Positions 57,001-64,000 of a DNA stretch of 64,000 bases are shown piece after piece; the stretch's first letter is position 1, and the number at the start of each line of letters is the position of its first letter. This stretch comes from Mycetocola zhadangensis. Lineage in GTDB: Bacteria; Actinomycetota; Actinomycetes; Actinomycetales; Microbacteriaceae. Made by a program: the position numbers and the translations under genes. The DNA lies in the NCBI RefSeq assembly GCF_003668565.1, contig NZ_RCWJ01000001.1, forward strand, positions 558,001 through 622,000, in the 5' to 3' direction. Below the pieces are notes generated by a model. It made no database searches and was not told the origin of the DNA. It saw nothing but the letters and a program-made list of their open reading frames with translations.

Positions 57001-58368
57001 TTGACTTCACTTCTTCAGGATGCATCACGGGCAGGAGCCAGCGTGGGCCTAGCAGGTGACAAAATCACCATTCACGGTGGACGTCCGCTTTCGGGACGCA
57101 TCGAGCTGAAGGGTGCGAAGAACCTGGTCACGAAGGCCATGGTTGCCGCCATCCTCGGTGAAACCCCCAGCGTGCTTCGCGACGTTCCCGACATCAGCGA
57201 TGTTCGGGTGGTCCGTGGACTCCTCGACGTCCACGGCGTCAAGGTCACGAGTACCGAGGAGGGCGTGCTCATGCTCGACCCCTCCAACGTCGAGAGTGCG
57301 CACATGGCGGACATCGACGCTCACGCCGGGTCCAGCCGCATTCCGATCCTGTTCTGCGGTCCGCTTCTGCACCGCCTCGGCGAGGCGTTCATCCCCGACC
57401 TCGGTGGTTGCCGCATCGGCGACCGCCCCATCGACTACCACCTCGAGGTTCTGCGCCAGTTCGGCGCTGTTGTTGAGAAGCAGCCGAGCGGCATCCGGAT
57501 GAGCGCACCGAACGGCCTCAAGGGCACGAAGGTTCACCTTCCGTACCCGAGCGTTGGCGCCACTGAGCAGGTTCTGCTCACGGCTGTCCGGGCAGAGGGA
57601 ATCACTGAGCTTCGTGGCGCTGCCATCGAGCCCGAGATCATGGACCTCATCAACATCCTGCAGAAGATGGGTGCGATCATCACGGTCGACACCGATCGTG
57701 TCATCCGCATTGAGGGTGTCGACCGGCTCGAGGGCTACAGCCACACGGCGCTCTTCGACCGCAACGAAGCCGCCAGCTGGGCAGCTGCGGCTCTCGCAAC
57801 AGAGGGTGACATCTTCGTCGGAGGCGCACGCCAGGGGGAGATGCTCACGTTCCTCAACGTTTACCGCAAGGTCGGCGGAAAGTTCGACATCCACGATGAC
57901 GGCATCCGTTTCTACCACCCGGGAACCGAGCTGAACCCGGTGATTATCGAGACAGATGTTCACCCCGGCTTCATGACCGACTGGCAGCAGCCACTCGTTG
58001 TTGCGCTCACCAAGGCGCGCGGCGTTTCGATCGTGCACGAGACGGTGTACGAGCAGCGTTTCGGCTTCGTCGACGCTCTTGTCGAGATGGGCGCAACCAT
58101 CCAGGTGCACAAGGAGTGCCTCGGCGGACAGGCGTGCCGGTTCGGCCAGCGCAACTTCAATCACTCAGCGGTGATCTCAGGTCCAACGAAGCTGCACGGT
58201 GCAGACATCGTGGTTCCCGACCTCCGCGGCGGGTTCTCACACCTCATCGCTGCGCTCAGCGCTGAGGGAACGTCGACAGTGTCGAACGTCGGCATCATCA
58301 GCAGGGGCTACGAGAAATTCATCACGAAGCTCGAGCAGCTGGGGGCCGACTTCGTACTCGAAGGATAA
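57001..58368 (+). CDS. murA: UDP-N-acetylglucosamine 1-carboxyvinyltransferase
   Basis: First committed step of peptidoglycan synthesis, adding enolpyruvate to UDP-GlcNAc. The TTG at 57001 (LTSLLQDASRAGASVGLAGD) is chosen because this N-terminal part looks conserved in related actinobacterial MurA; a GTG at 57043 with CAGGAG five nt upstream would shorten it by 14 residues. The 455-residue product keeps the active-site loop Cys137 (LGGCRIGDRPIDYH) that fosfomycin alkylates, and the Asp/Arg region of the fold. It follows leuD on the same strand. Confidence 0.9.
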   Translation: MTSLLQDASRAGASVGLAGDKITIHGGRPLSGRIELKGAKNLVTKAMVAAILGETPSVLRDVPDISDVRVVRGLLDVHGVKVTSTEEGVLMLDPSNVESAHMADIDAHAGSSRIPILFCGPLLHRLGEAFIPDLGGCRIGDRPIDYHLEVLRQFGAVVEKQPSGIRMSAPNGLKGTKVHLPYPSVGATEQVLLTAVRAEGITELRGAAIEPEIMDLINILQKMGAIITVDTDRVIRIEGVDRLEGYSHTALFDRNEAASWAAAALATEGDIFVGGARQGEMLTFLNVYRKVGGKFDIHDDGIRFYHPGTELNPVIIETDVHPGFMTDWQQPLVVALTKARGVSIVHETVYEQRFGFVDALVEMGATIQVHKECLGGQACRFGQRNFNHSAVISGPTKLHGADIVVPDLRGGFSHLIAALSAEGTSTVSNVGIISRGYEKFITKLEQLGADFVLEG

Positions 58369-58375
58369 TGGGGCG

Positions 58376-59140
58376 GTGACTGCCCCGAAACCAGTTCGCC
58401 TCCGGGCGAGCGCGGAAAAGACCCGCCCGTCCATTTACTGGCTCCTTGCGACGATAGCGCTGCCACCAGCGTCGCTGATGATGCGCCTGAAGATCACCGA
58501 TGGCGAGAAGTTCCCGCGCAACGGGCCTTTCGTTCTCGCACCGAATCACTTCAGCGAGATCGATCCGATCGTCATCGGAATGGCCGTCTGGAAGCTCGGT
58601 CGGGCGCCGCGATTTATGGCGAAGGCCGGGCTGTTCAACGTGCCGGTCGTCGGCTACCTGCTGCGCAAGTCCGGGCAGGTTCCCGTCGAGCGTGCCGGTG
58701 CGGTTCGCGGGAAGGATCCCGTCGCCGCTGGCGGACAGCTCGTCGAGAAAGGCCAGGGCGTCGTCGTTTATCCGGAGGGCTCGCTCACCCGAGACCCCGA
58801 CCTCTGGCCGATGCGAGGCAAAACGGGAGCCGTCCGGATCGCCTTGACCCATGGCATCCCGATCACGCCTATTGCGCACTGGGGAACCGACAAGGTGATG
58901 GCGCGGTACTCACGCAAGATCAGCTTCTTCCCGCCCAAGCGGATCGACGTGAAGGTCGGCGACCCGGTCGACCTCTCGGCCTTCGCCGACCGGCCGCTCG
59001 ACAACACAACGCTCAACGAAGCAACGGCCGTCGTGATGGCCGCGATCACCGAGCTCCTGGCCGACCTCCGCGGTGAGACCCCACCCGCTGAGCCGTGGGA
59101 CCCGAGCAAACACAACCAGAAAGACACAGGCCGATTTTGA
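58376..59140 (+). CDS. 1-Acyl-glycerol-3-phosphate acyltransferase (PlsC-like)
   Basis: 254-residue membrane-associated enzyme that acylates lysophosphatidate. GTG start at 58376, 7 nt after murA, with GGGG at 58370-58373. It keeps the NH(x4)D motif NHFSEID near residue 57 and the FPEG-type block VVYPEGSLTRD near residue 130. A hydrophobic helix YWLLATIALPPASLMM lies near residues 21-36. It overlaps the start of gpsA by TTGA, placing two phospholipid-synthesis steps together. Confidence 0.88.
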   Translation: MTAPKPVRLRASAEKTRPSIYWLLATIALPPASLMMRLKITDGEKFPRNGPFVLAPNHFSEIDPIVIGMAVWKLGRAPRFMAKAGLFNVPVVGYLLRKSGQVPVERAGAVRGKDPVAAGGQLVEKGQGVVVYPEGSLTRDPDLWPMRGKTGAVRIALTHGIPITPIAHWGTDKVMARYSRKISFFPPKRIDVKVGDPVDLSAFADRPLDNTTLNEATAVVMAAITELLADLRGETPPAEPWDPSKHNQKDTGRF

Positions 59141-60258
59141 GCCGCAAAACAACAGCGCGTGTCGCCGTACTCGGCACGGGCAGCTGGGGCACGACCTTCG
59201 GCAAGATCCTCGCGGATGGCGGCTCGCACGTCACCATGTGGGCTCGCCGGCCAGAGCTGGCCGCTGAGATCGCCAAGTCGCACCGCAACAGCGACTACCT
59301 GCCCGGAGTTCAGCTCCCGAACAACCTCACGGCGACCGCGAACCTCGCCGACGCCCTCAAGGGTGCACAGCAGGTGTTTATCGCGGTTCCCAGCCAGTCC
59401 CTGCGCGAGAACCTCGCAGCGATTCGCCCTCACATCGAACCGACCACCATTGTGGTCTCCCTGATGAAGGGAGTCGAGAGGGGCACAGGGCTTCGCATGA
59501 GCGAGGTCATCGCCCAGGGGCTCGATATTGACCCGGCACGCATTGCCGTGGCATCCGGTCCCAACCTCGCGCTCGAGATCGCCCGCGAACAGCCCACAGC
59601 CGCCGTCATCTCCTCGCAGAGCCTCGAAACGGCGCAGGCTGTCGCATTGCTCGCGCGCAACAAGTACTTCAGAACATTTGTGAACACGGATGTCATCGGT
59701 ACCGAATTCGGCGGAGTGCTGAAAAACCTGATCGCCGTTGCGATCGGAATCGTCGACGGCGTCGGTTATGGGGAGAACACCAAGGCGTCGATCATCACAC
59801 GCGGACTCGTCGAAATGACCGACTTCGCCGTTGCCCAGGGCGCGAAAGCGGAGACCCTGTCCGGCCTGGCCGGGCTCGGCGACCTGATCGCCACGTGCCA
59901 ATCTCCGTTGTCGCGCAACAACACGGCCGGTCGACTGCTCGGCCAGGGCTACAGCTTCCCGGCGGTGGTCAAGCAGATGCAGCAAACGGCCGAAGGCCTT
60001 GCGAGCGTCGCTCCCGTGCTCGAACTGGCTCGGTCGATCGGCGTCGAAATGCCGATCGTCGAGCAGGTCAAGCAGGTGCTCGACGGCACCCTCGACCCCA
60101 AAGACATTGCACCTCACCTCACGACAGACAGCGACGAGCCCCAGGGCGAAAGGACAAACGATGATCGAGAAGCGCCGGGTGGTGGTGTTGTTTGGAGGTC
60201 GTTCAAGCGAGCATTCGATCAGTTGCGCCACGGCAGGGGGAGTGCTTCAGGCGATTGA
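59137..60258 (+). CDS. gpsA: Glycerol-3-phosphate dehydrogenase [NAD(P)+]
   Basis: Reduces dihydroxyacetone phosphate to sn-glycerol-3-phosphate for lipids. TTG at 59137 overlaps the acyltransferase stop, and an AGG site lies before it. The 373-residue product has the Rossmann motif VLGTGSWGTTFGKIL near residues 10-24, ASGPNLALEIA and the catalytic-Lys region LKNLIAVAIG. It ends well past the usual C-terminus: the last 33 codons (from about nt 60160) lie inside ddl, giving a 98-bp overlap. Probably loss of an original stop, harmless to the catalytic core. Confidence 0.9.
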   Translation: MSRKTTARVAVLGTGSWGTTFGKILADGGSHVTMWARRPELAAEIAKSHRNSDYLPGVQLPNNLTATANLADALKGAQQVFIAVPSQSLRENLAAIRPHIEPTTIVVSLMKGVERGTGLRMSEVIAQGLDIDPARIAVASGPNLALEIAREQPTAAVISSQSLETAQAVALLARNKYFRTFVNTDVIGTEFGGVLKNLIAVAIGIVDGVGYGENTKASIITRGLVEMTDFAVAQGAKAETLSGLAGLGDLIATCQSPLSRNNTAGRLLGQGYSFPAVVKQMQQTAEGLASVAPVLELARSIGVEMPIVEQVKQVLDGTLDPKDIAPHLTTDSDEPQGERTNDDREAPGGGVVWRSFKRAFDQLRHGRGSASGD

Positions 60259-61255
60259 CCGCACCCTCTTCGACGTTGTGCCAGTCGGGATCACCCGGGA
60301 TGGCGTCTTCGTTTTGGAAGAGGACCGGTTCGAGCGGTTCGCCCTCGACCCGGCTCACCTGCCTGAGGTCGTCGACAACGGTAGCCGGGTGCGGTGGCCT
60401 GACAGTGCGACAAGCCGTGAGCTGACCGTCACGGTCGACGGCGTGAACACCTCGCTTGGCGATATCGACATTGTCTTTCCGATCCTGCACGGCCCGTTCG
60501 GTGAGGACGGCACCCTCCAGGGCATGCTCGAGCTCATCGACATGCCGTACGTGGGAAGCGGAGTGCTTGCCTCAGCGCTCGGCATGGACAAACACTTCAC
60601 CAAGACGGTGCTCGAGCACGCCGGTATCGCCGTCGCTCCGTGGCGCACGGTCTCCCGCAGGGAGTACCACGTTGACAACTCTGTCGCCCACGACGCCCTT
60701 GCCGCTCTCGGTGCGCCGGTTTTCGTCAAGCCTGCTCGTGCCGGCTCCAGCGTCGGTGTGAGCAAGGTCACGTCACCCGAGCAACTCGATCGAGCCATGC
60801 TCATCGCGTTCGCCGAGGACGACAAGGTCCTGATCGAAAAGGGGATGCCTGGGCGCGAAGTGGAGATCGCTGTGCTCGGAGGCCGTCCGGGGGAGCCCGC
60901 ACGGGCATCCGTCGCCGGTGAAATCGTGATTACCGGACGAGACTTCTACGACTTCGACGCCAAGTACCTCGACGCTCCTGGGATCGACCTCGTCTGCCCG
61001 GCCGACATCGACGCGGAAACGCTCGCGCAGCTGCAGTCGACGGCGCTTCGTGCGTTCGAGGCGATCGGCGCGGAAGGCCTCGCGCGAGTCGACTACTTCC
61101 TGACCGAGGACGGCATCGTCGTCAACGAGGTCAACACGATGCCGGGCTTCACGCCCATCTCGATGTTCCCGAGCTGTTGGATTGCAAGCGGACTGAGCTA
61201 CGCCGATCTCATCACCGAGCTCATCGACGTGGCCGACGCTCGGCGGATCGGTTAG
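60161..61255 (+). CDS. ddl: D-alanine--D-alanine ligase
   Basis: ATP-grasp enzyme joining two D-Ala for peptidoglycan. The ATG at 60161 (MIEKRRVVVLFGGRSSEHSIS) has AAAGGA six nt upstream. The 364-residue product shows the FGGRSSEHSIS start, the GPFGEDGTLQGMLELIDMP segment and the C-terminal EVNTMPGFTPISMFP metal site. It overlaps gpsA by 98 bp in another frame. It converges with the DUF3515 gene: the two stop codons share 61253-61254. Confidence 0.95.
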   Translation: MIEKRRVVVLFGGRSSEHSISCATAGGVLQAIDRTLFDVVPVGITRDGVFVLEEDRFERFALDPAHLPEVVDNGSRVRWPDSATSRELTVTVDGVNTSLGDIDIVFPILHGPFGEDGTLQGMLELIDMPYVGSGVLASALGMDKHFTKTVLEHAGIAVAPWRTVSRREYHVDNSVAHDALAALGAPVFVKPARAGSSVGVSKVTSPEQLDRAMLIAFAEDDKVLIEKGMPGREVEIAVLGGRPGEPARASVAGEIVITGRDFYDFDAKYLDAPGIDLVCPADIDAETLAQLQSTALRAFEAIGAEGLARVDYFLTEDGIVVNEVNTMPGFTPISMFPSCWIASGLSYADLITELIDVADARRIG

Positions 61256-61758
61256 TCGAGCACCTCTTCCGGGCCAACGCAGGCCGTCGTCGTGGGGATC
61301 ACGGAGACGGCGCCGGTGAGGTCGATGAGCGCTGTCGTGCCTGAGACCCCTCCGGTTTCTGCGTCGGCGTTGATCACGACCTCGACGGCGGGCTCGCGGC
61401 CGTACGTGGTGTAGCGGTACGTGTCGTTCTCGGCATCACTCTCATCGGCGATCCAGTCGACGCCGTTGAGCGAGATGCAGGTGTCAGTGGTTGGTCCAGG
61501 TACGGCGACGCCGCAGTGCATGATCACAGCGCTCGGGTTGCCCCACGCCCCGGTCGACTGGGCGTTCGTCTCGCGCTTTGGTTTGTCGGCGACCGTGTCC
61601 GGCAGCCGAACCATCACGTCCGCGCATGCGGGGTTGTTGGCGTCAGCTGCTGGCGAGAGGCTGACCGCCTGGCTGCAGCCGGTGACGCCGAGGCAAACGA
61701 GTGCGGCGAGGAGGACGCCGCTGGCGAGTGAGCGGGAGGGGAGAGCGCGAGAAGACAT
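61252..61758 (-). CDS. DUF3515-type lipoprotein
   Basis: 168 residues. The ATG at 61758 has GAAAGAG upstream; a lipoprotein signal peptide ends in VTGC near residue 28, so it is membrane-anchored outside the cytoplasm. The body has ACADVMVRLPDTVADKPKRE and two further cysteines likely to form a disulfide (HCGV and TCIS). Actinobacterial DUF3515 proteins are commonly found between ddl and thiL as here; function unknown. Confidence 0.82.
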   Translation of the reverse strand: MSSRALPSRSLASGVLLAALVCLGVTGCSQAVSLSPAADANNPACADVMVRLPDTVADKPKRETNAQSTGAWGNPSAVIMHCGVAVPGPTTDTCISLNGVDWIADESDAENDTYRYTTYGREPAVEVVINADAETGGVSGTTALIDLTGAVSVIPTTTACVGPEEVLD

Positions 61759-61782
61759 CTCTTTCAGGCTACCGTTGAACCC

Positions 61783-62802
61783 ATGACGCAGCCTGACAAC
61801 TCCCGCCCCGACGCCGAGGGCGCTGAGCTCGACACCGTCGGAAGCGTTCATGAGTTGGCCGTGCTTGAGCGCATCTTCCCGTTGCTTCCCGTGGCGTCAG
61901 CAGCTCTTCTCGGCCCAGGGGATGACGCCGCGGTGATCGCCGCCCCTGACGGCAGGTTCGTTGTGACGACGGACATGATGGTGCACGGGCCCGACTTTCG
62001 GTTCGCCTGGTCAACGGGGCACGACCTCGGCTGGAAGGCCGCCGCGTCGAACCTTGCCGATGTCGCTGCCATGGGTGCGCGACCAACGGCCCTCGTCGTC
62101 GCGATCGCCGCAACCCGCGACACTCCGGTGGCTCTGCTTGAGCAGATCGCCAGCGGGCTCCGGGATGCCTGCGCCGAACTCGCGCCCGGCTGCGGTGTTG
62201 TCGGCGGAGACATGTCGGTTTCCGACACATTCACTCTGGCCATCACAGCGTTTGGCGACCTTGAGGGGCGGGCCCCGGTCACCCGCTCTGGCGCGCGACC
62301 GGGCGATGTGATCGCGCTGTGTGGCGACGCCGGGGTTGCGGCGGCCGGACTGCGACTCCTCTTCTCCGATGCCGTCGACGCGGACGGAAAGCCGGACCGT
62401 GCCCGCGCGGACCGGCTGAGGAGTGAGCACCCAGACACCGTCGGCGCACAACTCGCCCCGTGCCCTCCGATTTCTTCCGGCGTCACCGCCGCCCTGGCCG
62501 GTGCTACGGCGATGCTCGACGTCTCAGACGGACTGGCTCTTGACGCCAGACGGATCGCAAAAGCCTCGGGAGTGAACCTCAACTTGCACGGGGATCGCCT
62601 GGGGTCCGACCCCGAGGCAGCGCTCCGTGGCGGTGAGGACCACGCACTGCTCGCCACGTTCAGCGCTGACGCTGCTTTGCCGTCCGGCTTCCGCGTAATC
62701 GGCGACGTCACCGAAGGAACCGGCGTCACCCTCGACGGTCAGGCCATCGCCGGTGTACTCGGCTGGGATCCCTACGAAGGGTGGAACGGCAAGACCGGCT
62801 AG
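61783..62802 (+). CDS. thiL: Thiamine-monophosphate kinase
   Basis: Phosphorylates thiamine monophosphate to the active diphosphate. The 339-residue AIR-synthase-fold protein has GPGDDAAVIAAPDGRFVVTT near residue 45, the metal/ATP segment GCGVVGGDMSVSD near residue 138, and LDVSDGLALDARRIAKASG near residue 245. A 15-residue acidic leader precedes the usual start. It diverges from the DUF3515 gene, 24 bp apart, and converges on rsmD. IlvB in this window needs its product. Confidence 0.94.
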   Translation: MTQPDNSRPDAEGAELDTVGSVHELAVLERIFPLLPVASAALLGPGDDAAVIAAPDGRFVVTTDMMVHGPDFRFAWSTGHDLGWKAAASNLADVAAMGARPTALVVAIAATRDTPVALLEQIASGLRDACAELAPGCGVVGGDMSVSDTFTLAITAFGDLEGRAPVTRSGARPGDVIALCGDAGVAAAGLRLLFSDAVDADGKPDRARADRLRSEHPDTVGAQLAPCPPISSGVTAALAGATAMLDVSDGLALDARRIAKASGVNLNLHGDRLGSDPEAALRGGEDHALLATFSADAALPSGFRVIGDVTEGTGVTLDGQAIAGVLGWDPYEGWNGKTG

Positions 62803-62807
62803 TAGTC

Positions 62808-63368
62808 CTACTTGGGTACAGCCCACCACACCAGTGTTTCGCCGTACTTTTTGCTGCGGGTCGGAACCATTCCGGTCGGCCAGGTCGGCTCAGGCGACCT
62901 CGAACTACGCTCGACGACAACGAGCGAATCCGGGCCGAGGAGGCGGACGAGCGACGCGAGGTTCGCTGCAAGCTCCGCTTCGGGAAGGTCATACGGCGGG
63001 TCGAGAAAAATCAGGTCGAACGGGCCAACGGCGGAGTCAAGGTAACTTTGCACCGAGCGGGCAGCAACGTCTACTGTCAACTTGTGCGGCGCAGCCTTCG
63101 ACACCGCCTTCGCGTTGAGTTTGCAGACCGTTGCGGCCGCCGTCGCTCGCTCAACGAGCACGACCTCGCTTGCGCCGCGGCTCGCAGCCTCAAGGCCGAG
63201 CGCACCGGAACCGGCGTAGAGATCGAGCACCTGCGCCCCCTCAAGAATCCCGCGGGCATCGAGAGCCGAGAACATCGCTTCGCGCACCTGGTCGCTCGTC
63301 GGCCGCGTGCCGGATTTCGGCACCTTCAAGGTCAGGGAACCGGCAAACCCGGAAACGATTCTGGTCAC
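62808..63368 (-). CDS. rsmD: 16S rRNA (guanine966-N2)-methyltransferase
   Basis: Methylates G966 of 16S rRNA in the assembled small subunit using S-adenosylmethionine. The GTG at 63368 (VTRIVSGFAGSLTLKVPKSG) is the usual family start; the frame stays open far upstream as antisense to recG. The 186-residue product has LDLYAGSGALGLEAASRGA (SAM binding) and the catalytic FLDPPYDLP (DPPY motif). It lies divergent from recG with 60 bp between starts. Confidence 0.92.
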   Translation of the reverse strand: MTRIVSGFAGSLTLKVPKSGTRPTSDQVREAMFSALDARGILEGAQVLDLYAGSGALGLEAASRGASEVVLVERATAAATVCKLNAKAVSKAAPHKLTVDVAARSVQSYLDSAVGPFDLIFLDPPYDLPEAELAANLASLVRLLGPDSLVVVERSSRSPEPTWPTGMVPTRSKKYGETLVWWAVPK

Positions 63369-63428
63369 CCGCCAACAGTACCCGTCGGCCGGAGGGTGAG
63401 TGTCTGTGCGTCCGAATAGACTCGGACC

Positions 63429-64000
63429 ATGAACGTGGAGCCCCTGGCCGCCAAGCTGGACAGCGTCATCGGCGGCCGCACGGCTGCCGCGTTCAAGCGG
63501 GCATTTGGCGTCGTCACCGTCGGCGACCTGCTCGAACACTATCCCCGACGCTACGCCCGCCGGGGCGAACTGACCGCGCTCAGTGAGTTGCCCGTCGGCG
63601 AGCCAGTGACCATCGTCGCCGAGGTTCTCGAGGTGCGCGAGCGCACGATGAAGGCACGCAAAGGCTCGATCCTCGAGGTGCGCATCAGTGACGGAAAGGG
63701 AGTCCTCAACCTCACCTTCTTCAACCAGGCCTGGCGCACCCGTGAGCTTCGACCCGGCGCACGCGGCATTTTCGCCGGCAAGGTTGGCGACTATAAGGGT
63801 GCACTGCAGCTTGCCCACCCCGACTACGAGCTCTTCGAATCGACAGACCAGAACACAGGGCCATCTGCAGCGCGCAAATGGGCTGAAACGCCGATTCCTA
63901 TCTACCCGGCCACAAGCACTGTGGCGAGCTGGCAAGTGCACAAGGCCATGGCCCTCGTTCTCGACTCACTTCCCGAACTGCCGGATCCCATTCCGCTTGA
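63429..64000 (+). CDS. recG: ATP-dependent DNA helicase RecG, 3' end outside window
   Basis: First 190 residues of RecG, which remodels stalled replication forks. Visible is the wedge/OB-fold region: LDSVIGGRTAAAFKRAFGVV then LLEHYPRRYARRGELTALSE and FFNQAWRTRELRPGARGIFAG. The helicase motifs lie beyond the edge. The ATG at 63429 is the natural start. The upstream neighbour rsmD is divergent, as commonly seen for the recG-rsmD pair. Confidence 0.92.
   Translation, partial: MNVEPLAAKLDSVIGGRTAAAFKRAFGVVTVGDLLEHYPRRYARRGELTALSELPVGEPVTIVAEVLEVRERTMKARKGSILEVRISDGKGVLNLTFFNQAWRTRELRPGARGIFAGKVGDYKGALQLAHPDYELFESTDQNTGPSAARKWAETPIPIYPATSTVASWQVHKAMALVLDSLPELPDPIPL

Overview
The window is a high-GC chromosomal segment from an actinobacterium, most likely a Microbacteriaceae member. 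The evidence is strong G/C bias at third codon positions, frequent GTG and TTG starts, ATGA start-stop overlaps, actinobacterial families (DUF3515, DUF6458, DUF2252, GH15 trehalase-like), tRNA genes without an encoded CCA, and core gene strings (ilvD, ilvBNC, serA, leuB, ilvE, gltX; leuCD, murA, plsC-like, gpsA, ddl, thiL, rsmD, recG). The species cannot be named from the sequence alone.

Left core (1-17.96 kb). The 3' part of otsA plus otsB (trehalose synthesis) is followed by the branched-chain amino acid block ilvD, ilvB, ilvN, ilvC. Next come two small membrane proteins, serA with a strong terminator, a DUF6458 protein, and a divergent TetR/MFS drug-efflux pair with a perfect palindromic operator. 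The block closes with leuB, ilvE, a fumarylacetoacetase-fold enzyme, gltX, a thioredoxin-reductase-like flavoprotein and tRNA-Gln(CTG).

Accessory middle (18-45 kb), between tRNA-Gln(CTG) and tRNA-Glu(CTC). It opens with a sugar locus: a divergent ROK repressor, then an ABC binding protein, two permeases, an MDR-type dehydrogenase, a Gfo/Idh/MocA dehydrogenase, a compact GH36-like alpha-galactosidase and a GH13_18-type glycoside phosphorylase. The last five genes of known type and their order recall the E. coli ycj operon. It may import and break down an unusual alpha-glycoside, possibly through 3-keto-sugar chemistry. Then come a CitMHS citrate carrier divergent from a CitA/CitB-type two-component system, a DUF2252 protein, a membrane protein, a PPOX-fold protein, a MocR/EamA pair, a metallo-beta-lactamase protein with a tiny coupled ORF in front, an APC permease, a DUF1801 protein, a GH13 enzyme of trehalose-synthase type and an UlaG-like hydrolase.

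Right side (45-64 kb). A peptide/nickel-type ABC importer follows tRNA-Glu: binding protein, two permeases and a fused two-domain ATPase. The first permease seems to start at CTG. Next are a polytopic DUF418-like membrane protein, a GH15 trehalase/glucoamylase-like enzyme, a YqhA-family protein, and leuCD preceded by a possible leaderless leader peptide and hairpin. The cell-wall, lipid and housekeeping string murA, plsC-like, gpsA, ddl (with a 98-bp gpsA/ddl overlap), a DUF3515 lipoprotein, thiL, rsmD and the start of recG closes the window. No insertion sequence, integrase, phage gene or CRISPR array was seen.
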